Positions 1-12,600 of a stretch of DNA of 64,000 nucleotides are shown in pieces. The position numbers and the translations under genes are program-made. The notes under the pieces are model-generated. The model did not search any database, was not told the DNA's origin, and worked only from the letters and a program-made list of their open reading frames with translations. Source of the DNA: Diorhabda sublineata (lineage: Eukaryota; Arthropoda; Insecta; Coleoptera; Chrysomelidae); contig NC_079475.1 in the NCBI RefSeq assembly GCF_026230105.1, positions 14,834,125-14,898,124 on the forward strand, written 5' to 3'. The first letter of the stretch is position 1. Each line of letters begins with the position of its first letter.

Positions 1-162
1 AAGTTATTTTATTTTTAATACTATAAAGTAATCTCCACCGGAATTAGTAGAAGTTGACAAAAAATATTGCTGACTAAACCGCGGAAATTTACGAAGCCGC
101 CTATTCAAGATTCATGGAATGGAAGATAAAAAAAATGCAGTTCTTTCTCAGAGACTGGCTTC

Positions 163-390
163 TTTTTCAAAATTTGGTCGAATTATTCAATGATTAAAAG
201 TATGCTACGATCCAATAATGATGTAAACATTTAAAAAAAATTTAAAATAATTACATTTCTGAAACAAAATTGGAAAGGTTACAAGTCCAAGAAAGCTGCG
301 ATTTTTACAAGAGCACAAATTAGTGATTTTTTAAATCATTATTTACGTTATTTAAGTCCGGGAAATTATTTAGTACGGTACGAGATAGAT
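163..390 (+). pseudogene. Tyrosine-recombinase-like (Crypton/KIAA1958-type) N-terminal domain remnant
   Basis: One frame reads WSNYSMIKSMLRSNNDVNI, a TAA, then KQNWKGYKSKKAAIFTRAQ and ISDFLN. This resembles the SAM-like core-binding domain of the tyrosine-recombinase-related proteins common as repeats in insect genomes (pattern YSMLRSxxxxxxN...GYKxKKAxxF...ISxFL). One in-frame stop is present and the catalytic domain is absent or unrecognisable, so it is a relic. The family match is from memory of the pattern and was not searched. Confidence 0.5.
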
Positions 391-962
391 GTTTATGGAC
401 GAGGCGACGATGGAGCCGAGTCAAGAATAGGGGGAGTCCAGGAGACTTTAGTCACTTTTTACTTAATGACCCCTAGCTTCCGTTATGGTTCATTAATCAA
501 ATTTTCAATTATGGGTCATGAAAACCCCCTCATAGTGACATCTTTTTCACCTGATAAACTATCAAAAAATAAGACCGATTCTGTATAATCAACATTTTAA
601 TCATCATTAATTTTTGGCTAAACTCTCCCGCCTGGGCGGGAGACTTTACCCTACTGGTAAAATAATAGAAAAATGAAGGAAAAACAAGTATATTTGAACA
701 AAGCCCAGGCTAATACAGAACATGATCAGTCTTCAAAATAAACATTTTTTTAATAAAAACGAATATAAAAGCACTTAAAACTAATAACAACGAGAAATCT
801 GAATCTTTGAAGTAAACATCTCTCATAAAGACAAACATAAAGACAACTAAACCTTAAAACTATGAGATTTGCACCTTTTAAATAAACATCTCTTAAAAAC
901 GAGCATAAAAATATTCAAAGCTTTAAACTATGAGACGAAAGGACCTGTGAATAAAAATCTTT

Positions 963-1680
963 GTGCACATGTCTTTTGTTTTACCTAGATGGCACATTCG
1001 GGACAGAAAAATATTTCTCTATCGTCTTTTGTCATGCCAATGCAAATTTCATGCACATACTTCCCGCAAGAAGTTACAAAGTCTCATGTCCAGCAGAACC
1101 AGCATTCATCTATTTCTGGATCTTCTTCTAGCTGGTCATCTGAGTTGTCCTTACAAATAATTTCTTCAGAAGGAGTATCACTGTCGTTGCTTGATTTTTC
1201 TTTGTCTTTCAGTCTTCTAGTCAACAGTTTCTTTTGGACACATTTTAGTATCTTCTTATTTGTCTCAGTATTTTTAGCTGGACTTTTACTCGCTGGACTT
1301 GATTGAAGAACTTTCCTCTTGGCTATTTTTGGTATTATCTCCTTAGCAGTTTTTCTAACTCTCTTTTTCTCAAGTTCCATTTCATCTTCATCAACTTTTT
1401 CTGGAGTTTTGGTTAGTACCCTCGTTTTTCCAGACTTACGACCACGACGGCTTTTAAACCTAGGAGTTGGAAAAGGTCTTATGTTCTCCATCAAAATCAG
1501 CTTGTGATTGTTTCTTGGCTCTAATTGGTTTTCTATTTGTGACGGCTCAGATAGTTCTTCGGCTATTTGAGTCAGTTGTTGTGAAGACTCTTCAATAGAA
1601 ATTAGAAGAGGTAAAGCTTCCAAAGAATATCTAATCGAGCTAAACTTCACGGACGTATATCTTAATATGCTTTTTTTCAT
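963..1680 (-). pseudogene. Pogo/Tigger-type transposase C-terminal fragment (zinc-binding tail)
   Basis: An open frame from ATG at 1680 runs 198 codons to a TGA at 1084-1086, after DPEIDECWFCWT. Past the stop the same frame continues with SCGKYVHEICIGMT and FFCPECAI. The spacing of Cys and His (CWFC...C...HEIC...CPEC) is the PHD-like zinc-binding tail found at the C-terminus of many insect pogo/Tigger DDE transposases. The upstream part is Lys/Ser/Glu-rich linker. The DDE core is missing. The stop in the zinc domain argues for a pseudogene, although a short host protein using this 198-codon frame cannot be excluded. Confidence 0.5.
1034..1241. repeat. Direct repeat copy 1 (pogo-type tail)
   Basis: About 208 bp nearly identical to 1977-2176. 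It covers the zinc-binding tail of the transposase fragment, including the same in-frame stop. Confidence 0.9.
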
Positions 1681-1976
1681 ATTGTTTTCGGTTTTAAATA
1701 AAAAACAAAATCATATTAAAATATGAAATGACATATTTGACAATTTTATTAAAAAATAGATTATTTAAAAAAATATTAACAGAATTCAGTAAGGTAACAT
1801 TGTAAAAAAAGGGCAGATATATTGAATTTTTGGAAATACAAAAAATATTTTCCGAAATAAAATTGCTGAGAAAAATACGGAAGCAGTAGGGCAAATTATT
1901 CGAATTAAGTGTTCGAAAAGGTACGAAAAAGGATATGCGATTTTTTGCGACTGATTTAGGAAATACATATTAAAAA

Positions 1977-2176
1977 ATGCCAATGCAAATTTCATGCACA
2001 TACTTCCCGCAAGAAGTTACAAAGTCTCATGTCCAGCAGAACCAGCACTCATCTATTTCTGGATCTTCTTCTAGCTGGTCATCTGAGTTGTCCTTACAAA
2101 TAATTTCTTCAGAAGGAGTATCACTGTCGTTGCTTGATTTTTCTTTCAGTCTTCTAGTCAACAGTTTCTTTTGGAC
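1977..2176. repeat. Direct repeat copy 2 (partial duplicate of the pogo-type tail)
   Basis: Starts ATGCCAATGCAAATTTCATG and ends at TTTCTTTTGGAC, as in copy 1, with a 6-base deletion near 2142 and few substitutions. The same stop codon is present in both. Confidence 0.9.
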
Positions 2177-3473
2177 TTATTTTTTTGATGTGGTGAGAAC
2201 AGTTGTTTTATGGAAGCATTCTTTTCAAAACTTAAATTTTCACTAAAAAACATCAAATAGCTCTTCATTATGCTCTAAATACTCGATGGTCAAATCAACA
2301 TTACAGTTTCCGAACGCCGCGTTCAATTTTCGATGAAAATTTCAAATTTAAAACATGATATGCAAAAACTGTTGATTTTTATCATTTTTTTGTGCGTTAA
2401 TTCTTCCGTGATATTTATTTAGTTGTTCAATAGATTCTAGATATTTATTATTTGTTATTGAACAGTTATCAAAAATTTACACCTTCTCTCGGATTTCGCA
2501 ATAAGGCCATTTAAAGGGAATAAATAACTGAAAACATGAAAAAATGAAACAACCCTTCAGCTGATCCATTAACTCACTTGTCTACCACGGTAGAGAGGTT
2601 TATAACATATGGCTACGACCCGATTAACTTGTTTCCGAACAACAATGAACGTGATTCGGGTTAGTTTTATAATATTCAGATCATGATCAAGTTGACCCGA
2701 TCCTAGTTTCCAAAAAGTCCTGCTGAAATATGAGAAATAGTTATAAATATTAAATGAGTAACTAATAGGGAGAATAATTTTCCAATTAGATAAATTACTA
2801 ATTTGATTAGACGAGAAAATATGTTTATACATAAAACTATCAAATATGGGCTATAAATTGGGATTATGTGATATGGTTTCCTCTATTCTAATATTATATA
2901 GTAAGGATCTACATACAAAACATATATGTCACAATAAATATGAATAGAGCTTAAAAAAATTAATTTTATGCGTTACATCGATTTCGGAATTGCATTGCTC
3001 GTTGAGCAAATAGCTTCTATCATTTGAGATATTCCTGTGTTTCTTGGGCTACCTAGGTACCACCCAATAGCAAACCAAAAATGATATTGGGAAAAAAATG
3101 TTTTTTCGAATGTATCGCTCATGATTTTAGAACTGTAATAGCATGTTCAGCACATCTGATCTAGAAAGTATACTCCAAGCAACGGACTGAAAATAATAAG
3201 TAACCTGAAGTAGGAGGGGAGGAAGAGATCTCTCAAAAAAAACAGTCAGAGTCACGAAAATCACTTATTCCAATTATCATTAAATATTTATAAAAAAAAT
3301 ACCAGAAGTACAAGGAATTATCGATTTTTCGCCGAGTTTACTGATCTCATATTTGCCGATTTATCATAGCTGAATTCAAAACAAGAAATTAGTTTTTTTA
3401 ACTGAAATATATGTTGAAATTGTTGAAACGTTAAAAATATTTCTGTGATGGATTGTGCTTTCTTATTTTTCAG

Positions 3474-3610
3474 GATGGATACTCATTTTATGGAAAAAAT
3501 GGACAACAATGTTTGCGGTCCACTTTTTTGAAATCCATATTTGAAGACCCTTATTGGTTTGGAATATTTGCAATGATATTATTTGTAATTTGGATATTAT
3601 CAACCATTCT
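3474..3610 (+). CDS. SLC6-like exon: end of EL2 and TM4
   Basis: The exon follows a pyrimidine-rich tract ending in CAG and is followed by GTAAGTAC. It encodes DGYSFYGKNGQQCLRSTFL followed by a hydrophobic TM4. It opens in phase 0 and ends with two bases of a Leu codon. Confidence 0.85.
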
Positions 3611-6600
3611 GTAAGTACTAGGCTAGAATAACTAAGCTAATACTTTCAAAGTCGGATTAATAACAAAAAGCAACAAATTACAAACTTATCTTTAAAACTG
3701 ATAAAATTTAACTTGTGAATTTACTGTAACACATGGTTTGAAAGTATAATATAAAGACACTAACTTCAACTTTTTTGATATAATAGAGTATTTCAAGGTA
3801 AAAATATTGGTCTAATTTGGTTAGTGACTTTGCTTTTGAATTCTTTGTGACGTTCAATCTCCATTTTATTGGGGATCCAACAGAAATCTGGATTCCATTG
3901 ACCGTGGATTCTATTGTTTACACATTCTGATGGAGTCTCCCTTCTTGTTTATCACTTACTTTGTCAATATTATCCGGAAAACCGTCTAAATAAGGCTTTA
4001 GCTGGACTTCCTGAAAAGAAACGTAAGTCTTGCTACACAATTCTTCTTAATATACTGGTTTTCCGTAAATTGATTGTCCCTTGAGCATAAAAACAATATT
4101 ATTAAACTTTTAAGGTCTTCTCAAATTGTATTTTCTATAATTAATTAATTTCAACGTCGTGACATACACATGAAGATCCTTCGATTTTAGAATATGTTTT
4201 AAAAAACTAATTATGCTTTCTAAATGACGACCACGTCATACCTTGTACTTTTTCGTGAGACCAGTGACGAAACGTGTACTAAAATTAACGTGGACGAAGT
4301 TGCATCAGCGATGCCCTTTTTCTTTTGGTCCTAAGGTATGCCCAATATATTAATCTTACCAAGAATGTTTTCAAATACCAACTCATAATAGTGATAAAAT
4401 ATAAATTCGCGAAGAATCGAAGCAGATGTATTCCAAAAACGGTTTACTTAGAAACTTGGTTTCTTTTTTTAAAAGAAAAATGTTCTTCAGTAATGCCCCT
4501 TTGAATTCGAGGCCGTGAGCAAAGTCCCATATCTCCTACGCGTAGCTACTGCACGGTTGAAGCCTAATCCTAATAACTTGGATGAAACTAAATCTTTAAC
4601 TGAATTATTCAATTCTCTCTCAATGGTAGATCTGCAGATTTTGATTGAGTATGGTAGATAAATATTTAATTTTATGTTCATCCTTCTTCGAGTACCCTGA
4701 CATATTTATCATGTAAAAATAGCAATCATTTATATTTATATAATAGCTTCTATTTATCTTTCATTCAATTCGATAAATTCGGTACAAAGGATTTCAAATG
4801 TCCACGACTCTTCAAAACTCCAATCGAGAATAAAAAAAAAGGATTTGTGTACAGAAGGCTAATTTTAGCGAAATTATGAAAGTATAAATAAATTTTATGT
4901 TAGATCTGTCACAACATTTTAATAATTTGATGTATTCTTGTAGTTAAACCCTTATTTCGTTGTGTAATTTATTATATGTTTCTCGCATAGCCACACACCA
5001 TCTTTTGGTGCTAATCATATGTTAATATAGTGGGAAAGATAAAAATTTATAGGTAGCTGTACCTATCGGTTAACCATTGAATTAAGTTTACATGTTTCTG
5101 GAGAAGCTAGATACTCTGGAAGGCTCTTCTATCGTATTTTGGACTAACGCAAAAGTAAATATAAAACAGGAGCTCATAGTATTGTGGGGAAGTTGAATAT
5201 TGGAAATGGCGAGCAATAGAAGGCTATCCGAGTGATATAAATTCTCAATAGTGTTGTAATTAGTATAAAAATTGTGTTTGAATGAAGTTTTAGCTGGTAA
5301 TTGAACAAATTGAACAATTTTAATGCCGAACCTTGCCCGTGAAACATTACAATTTGATATTAGATGTGAAATAATTGTGGTTTGTGGAAGTTTTATGTGG
5401 CAATTGAATAATTTCAACAAGTTTATTGACGAACCTTAACCATGATACATTACAAAAGATTCCAGAAGTAAAAAACCAGTAGTTTTTGGAGAATAATTGG
5501 AATTGTTCGATTGAGTTTCCTTAAAATTTATGCCACTTACAAGAAATAACTAAGAAATGGAGAAAAACCAAGAAGAAATTAATAAGACAAGACAAATTAG
5601 ACGCAAGTTAAATCAAAATACAAAAGACAAATTATAAAAGATGATTTGGTCATTAAAATGGATTCTATCTGTCTATTGAATCAATATCAACAAGCAAATT
5701 GTTCAACGAATTTATTAACCAATAGTACAGCCAACAGTTGTGAACAAGAGGAATTTGCTGAGAAGATTTCAACATATTCTGTTTCTCTGACCATCAGATA
5801 GATACTGGAAATCGTCAATCAATAAAGCAGGAATCAAGACGAGCTCCGCTTGCTATACAAGAGTATGGTCGACAAATATTGAAGAAAAAGGAAACCCATG
5901 TTGTGATACAACCGCCGACGGTCCTTTTGTTATAGTACTGGCTAAGAAGAAAGATAGTTCAACATGATCCTGTACAGTATGAATTATCTTCTCCTTTATA
6001 AAATATACATTAATCTAGAGTGTAGTGGGCACTTTTTAATATACTTTGATAAACATGTATGAGAGAGACAATATTGTTCTATTTGGGGATAAAAACGATA
6101 TGAATTCTTTAATCAACACTTGTAAATATTTTATATTAACGTTCATTATTTTCACAATATTTTTAGGATAATTGGTAAAACGAAAGGATACATAAGATCG
6201 CTGATAATGCTATTTTTTCCAACGGTAGGATGTCTTATTGCATTACTCGCAAATTCTGTGATGAATCAAACTGAATTGGCGAATTTTTTCATCGATGCCG
6301 ACTGGAGTTTACTGGAAAGTCCTAATGTAAGTTGGTCATTTACAATTTATGGCAGTGACGTAATGCTGTATTAATTCAAACAGGAAACCAAAGTAATCAA
6401 AAAAAGTCTTTCATAAGATAAACGCAACATCCAAAAACCTCCACTTCTCACTCGTTTCTGTGCAAGTTTCTTGAGGTTTCATTATGACCAGATGAATTTA
6501 TTTATCAGTCAAATGGCAGCAAGTTATTTTTTAATTTAATCTCATTCTCTTAACGACCCATTATCACACTCATCCCAATAATCAGATACCCATATATGGT

Positions 6601-9600
6601 TTACTAACATTTTGAAGCATACAAATTCAAAGTCTACACATAAAACAAATTTTATATCAGGGAAATCGAAAACAAGCCCATTCCGATATTTGAATTTTCT
6701 TCTTAATGGTGGGTCCATACGATACAGACTTCCATAAAATTGTATAGAACTTTGTCTGTGCAAACTAGACAGTACAGACAAATGTCGGTGCGATCCAAAA
6801 GTCGGAGTATGCATGTAAGTCTGCGTATTTATCGTAGCTAAGAAATTTAAATTGTATTTTCGAACGAAAAGTCTGTACAGACATTCTATCCAAATGTTTG
6901 GGAAAAATTTTTTACTCCGACTTCATAGTCTGTACAGATATCTGTACGAACAAAAGGCTGTATCGTGTGGACCCACCATAAGAAATTTTAAAACCCATCA
7001 AGATTGTCTTTCTTGTCTTGCCTGTCTTACCATGAATAAATTAGAGGGCGTTGAATTGTGATTAATAAAAGAACTTCAACTATGAGTAAAAATTAATCAA
7101 TAGATTGCCGAATACGCTAAAAACGGTCTAGAATTTTTCTAATATAGGCTTGACGCTTAAACCATGAATATTCACCATAACATAACATATATTTATTGTC
7201 AATAATTGTTGATTGATGCGGATTGAAATGGAGTGAACCAAAAAGCAAAAATTATTTATATCGATTCATTTATTTACAAAAATAAATACTGAAGAATGAA
7301 CTTATATTTACCACTAAACAGTCACGCAACAGTTCGTGTTTTGATTTTAAACGTAAACAATTAATAGAACATGGAAAGTATTCAAAATATTGATTACAAT
7401 ATTTTACTAATACAATTAGAAAACTAGAAAGGAAACTAAAATTTTTTTAACCCTTTCGAGACGGTACTTTAATCATATATGTATAAACCCCAAATGACGA
7501 GCGCTTCGACGCAGACACGAACGTCTGAGAAAACATGCAGTGAAAAGAAGCGTTTTATTGTTATTTATGTGTTTAAAAAACAATTTGGCATAGTAAAATG
7601 AATACATTTGATTGATTTATTGATACAACGTAACGATAAATACATTCCTGAATACCTCAACTTAGTCAAAATACAAGTATCTCAATTTAAATTATTAATA
7701 TAATAATACATACAAATCATAAGATTTTAATAGTGTGGTGTTTCTCTAAGCATGGAACTAAGCAAAAATTTACATTGCAGTCCTGACTATAGACTTACGC
7801 GAAATAACTCCACGATAGTTCCACCGATAGTAAATTTCAAATGGTGTCAGACTTAATGCCTAGTTTACACGCTGGCTTGGTATTTGCCTTGTTTAAACAG
7901 TTTTTCAAGTCAAGCCAGCGCTGACTGCCAACGCTGGCGAGCCAGCGACTTCTAGAACCACACCCCTCGATCCCTGCGCCGGTTTTGTGGACGCGTGTAG
8001 ACGCATCACGCCAGTCACTAGCAAATATCCGGACGTCTATGTGTCTTTGTTTTTATTTGGAATTTCTATGACAAAATTCAACCAAGACGATACTTTAAAA
8101 CTCGTATAACTTTATAGAGACCACGAATTGTGGCTTAACCGTTTTTTTATCCAAAGTCGTTACCCTTTTTATTTCTAATATAAACTCAACAGCAAAAAAA
8201 ACCCAGAAACTTATATTTGGTCTTATAATTTTGTTAAATATATTAATATTTTCAATTTATGATAAGATTTGGTTTATTTATAGGTTATTCTAACAAAATC
8301 TGCCAAAAGTGAATAATTTTTTTATTACTTCCAAAATTATAAATCAACACATTTTGTAAAAAATGTTATTCTTCATTTTTATTAAGTTTTATAACAATTT
8401 ATGTAATTCTTATAGTCCCTCTGCTACGGCGAGTCTCTAACCCTGTCAAGCATCGAAGAAATTAAAATCTGGACACACTCTACCGGCATAGCATCCCATT
8501 CTTCTGGAAGAGCAATTTGGGAGGAGGATGATGATGTCTAACACGCCCCCATAAATAATTTCACAAATGCTCTATAGGGTTCATATCGGGAGATCATGCG
8601 GGCCAGTCCAGAACTGTGATTTACACTTGCTCCAAATATTCCGTAAAAATTCGGGTAATTTGCTCCAATAAATGTAGCAAATGAGATCACAGACTTTAGG
8701 AGGACTTCCACGATGCACCCCCGATCAATCAGAGCCCCATTATTTATGAAGATCAGTTTAGTCCAGTCTTGGAAATCAATTCTACCCCAAATCATAACTG
8801 ATATCATTTCAAAAGGCAGTGATTCACAAATGGTACATTGAGCAAATCGCTCCCCTGGTCGTCTCGATAGTCTGAGTGGTATAGACCAAATCGAGACTCA
8901 TCCGTGAATAAAACAGTTCCCCATTACTCCACAGTTAAATGAGAATACTGATCGGCAAATAATCGTCCTTTTCTTCGATGCCTTTCCAGGAGTTGGGGCC
9001 CTGTCACGGGTAGCCTTGATACAATTTCATGCTCCCTCAGTCCCCCCTGCACTTACACGTGTATTTCAAGCTGCCGGCCCTCCTATCGTAGCTACCAGTC
9101 TCCCGAAGATCCTGGAGTGCATCGTGAATGGTAGACTTCGCTACCCCAAGCGTTTGGCCAATATACCGTAAGCTCCGACATTCTCTGTCCTAGGCATCAG
9201 CTCGGACTGTCAATATTTGAAAGAACCATTATTCTGGACCAAAATATATGTCTAATAAATCACAGAAAAGGCTTGGTATACATACAAGAAGTTTAAATGT
9301 GCGAAAAACTACTTACAGTCTAGAACAGGTCCGACAGTTAAATCAATTTCAAGACAAATAAATGAAATTTGAGTTTTATCTAATTGTTTACTAATCCTGA
9401 AGGGACTACATTCTCTGTAATAACTGGAATACCCACAAAAACAAACACATTGCTTACAATTAGCTGTTAATAAGAAAAATATGAAACGTCCGAGTTTTTT
9501 TCTGTTGAGGGTATCAACTCTTCTCTTAATAGTGTAGAGATATTCTTTGGACATTTTTTTTCAATGAATTCGTTATTTTTAACTTTAAACCTGGGTAAAC

Positions 9601-12600
9601 CCGAAGAAAAATCCGTGAATAAATCGACTCGTCTAAACTCTCTCAAGTCATACCTACCAACTTTGTTCGCCACAATCACTATCCTATCCTTATTATTCAC
9701 TTTTTAGTGCCCTTTTGAACCTCTATAAAGTGTGGTTTTTGAAAAAGTTTTATATGATAAATAAATTGACATTTCGGCATTGTAGAATAGCGTCTTATTT
9801 AATTTAAATTCAAATAATTGTTACAAATGTTTTAGGTTTGGTATTATGCTATTGTACAAGTATTTTTTTCATCTACAGTTGGATTTGGATCGTTCGTTAC
9901 AAATGCTGGCATTATTTATAATAAAGTAAATCCATTTTGGTAAGTTAAACCCATAATAATACGACGTATAAGCTATTTCATCAAAAAAAGTCAACATGTA
10001 ATTTGAATGCACTCATCTCAACTTTGAATCCATTATTCGCAGCATTTCTGAAAGACTTGTATGTATGTTCAAATCCCTGAGACTTAAAATATCTTTTAAA
10101 CTCTTTTCTACATTCAATTTCCAAGAACTTCCTCTAAAATTAGTAGTTCTTTTATTCATGTCCTGTAATAATTTTTTCTCCATACTTTGGTCGAAAGTAC
10201 GTACTTTCATCCCTAGTAGCAGGAACAAAAGTTGAACATTAACTCCCTATAAGGAGTTTGAGCGTGCATTACATTACAAGGGACGAAAGTTGAATTTTCG
10301 GCCTTGTGTGTCATGATACCTGAGGCGAAAGTAAATGTTTAGCTTTCGTCCCGCGAAAAAATACGTACCTTCGACCGAGGTATGAATCGACCGAGGTATG
10401 AAGAAAAATCGTATACACTACACGGCCCGAAAGCTGAAATCTCGGTCCTGCGCGTCATAATTCCCGAGGCGAAGCCGAAAATTCAACTTTCAATCCTTGT
10501 AGTGTAATATACTATTTGAATATCCGTTGGATTTAATTTAAGTATATTTTTCCCGACGATAACTTCAGTCTCTGAAGATGATAACTTCGATACCCTTTTT
10601 ATAATAAGAATCGTCAAGCTCCTCAACAGCACATCTCCTCTTATTGTTAGAAAATCTCTGAACACCGAGGCATTTGCTTAAGAACAGAAAATAATCCGAG
10701 GGGGCTAAATCTGGCGAATAGGGTGCATGAGGTAGAAATTCAAACTTTAATTCATTAATTTTGGACATTTCCAAAACCTAAAAAAATATTTGCGTAGTCC
10801 ACATTTCAATGAGATGATGAAGGAATTTTTTGAGAGTATTGCATAATCATATCACAACTAATGATTTGAATTGTGTGTGTAATTTTTCGTACACATGGAA
10901 GGAAAACGAGTCCTTCCTCTACAGATTTTATTATTAATATATCTAATAAAGTTGACACTCTAAGAATTATATGCTTTACTAAAAATATGAATGACGTTCT
11001 AAGGATCTAAAATATTTATGACAAATTATCATACATTTAACTTTCAAAAATCGAATGAAAAATATTCGGTTTTTGAATTCTATCTAGTAATGTAAATAAA
11101 AACATTTATTTTATATTCTTTAACTTTTATAACTGCTTCAGGACTGCCTTTGGATATTGCGCAATAAATACAATATTCGGAATCGGCTCTACTGTCATAT
11201 CTCAATCTCTATCCAATCACACCAGGGTGAATGTGACACCAACTGAAGGTGATGTGGCTGAAATTTTGTTGGTTTCTCTTATATACGATATGGGAAGTGC
11301 AAGCACTGCAAGTGACAAAAAAATCTGGACAATTCTCATATTTGTGTTATTTATATTGGCCGGACTTATTAGTATGGTGAGTACACTTAACTTTTCATAT
11401 ATTGCGAAAATTTAACATATAATCAAATATAGGTACCTGCATAATTGTTATTAATTAGTTTTTCCTCATTATTTACACTAAAAGTGAATGTTTCACATCT
11501 ATACGGACTAGCTTAATATTAAATCGTCTATTGAAAGCTGTAGCAACAAAAAAAGCAAACTTACTTTAGTCTCATTACCACAATTTATTTCTCTTACTGT
11601 CGTTTTGTCTGTTTAGATTCAATTTTTTACTTTTAGTCAACCTATTGACTCGCCATTTCGCATACTTTTTCGCCTTATCGCCTTCAGAGATGTAAATTAA
11701 AACACAGACGCGCGTGAAAAAGTCCGCTTCTAATTGGGAAACTTTTCCAGAACCTCGAATAATTTTTCTGTCTTGGCGTCCACTATGTCCACTATTATTC
11801 ACAACACAACACGCTTCTTGTTAAACCAATAAGTTTTTTTTCTCATACTTTCGGCCAAATATATCGACGCTTACCGACTACATTTTGTTTCTCTAATTAA
11901 TAGCTGTCGATTTATATAAAAATTTTGCAATTCCGCGATCACGGGTCTTTTGAGATTGCCGTTTCCCGGACTATTATAAGTTTAGTTTCGTTACAAATTC
12001 TGAAATTGCTCATAATTAGTATAAATAATGAAAAAGTGTACGAACTTTTTTAATGTGACAGAAATATCAAAGAAAAACACTTTACAGTGAAGTTGTCATT
12101 TCCAAACCGAATCAGAAGACGTGTAGGTATTATTATTTCTCAATTAAGGAGAAAACGGCTCTTACTAACACTTATACCGATACTAATGAAAATTGGGCTC
12201 AACGCCTGTGACTAGGCAACCTTCTCTACATAAACATCCGTTCGAAGGGGTTAAATTATGCCCTGATTGTTCAACATTTCATGTTTTTCAGTTGATGACT
12301 GCAAAGTTCAAGATTTAATTCACTCCGAAGCAGAGTGTTTTTATGTACATTTTTTTACATTTCAGTGATGTGCGCGCTCATATTTGAGACATACTGTGCG
12401 GTGGTTTGTAAATCTGTTTTTTTGTTTTTTGTTAATCGATCTTTGCTTCGGAGTAGAGCATTGTTTTGGTTGCAATATACAAGTGTTTTTTTTTTTAATT
12501 TGGTTAAATACTTTAGCCACAATATTACCTCGCGCATACGGCATTTTCGGACAGCTAACATTACACCCTTAACTTCGTTACAATTTTATGATGTATAAAT

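Larger units (their letters stand above)
1..3473. other. Gene-free stretch: probable SLC6-like intron or upstream region
   Basis: No exon encoding TM1-3 of the downstream transporter could be found here. The stretch holds a tyrosine-recombinase-like remnant (163-390), a pogo-type C-terminal fragment (963-1680) and its partial duplicate (1977-2176). The remainder is AT-rich sequence without recognisable content. Confidence 0.6.

Noticed and set aside
3860..4030. Possible extra SLC6-like exon between TM4 and TM5
   Set aside because: TM4 and TM5 join perfectly in frame without it, and its translation contains stops and no family motif.
12335..12598. Several overlapping frames of 60-87 codons on both strands
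   Set aside because: Low-complexity T-rich sequence inside an SLC6 intron, with no recognisable protein on either strand.
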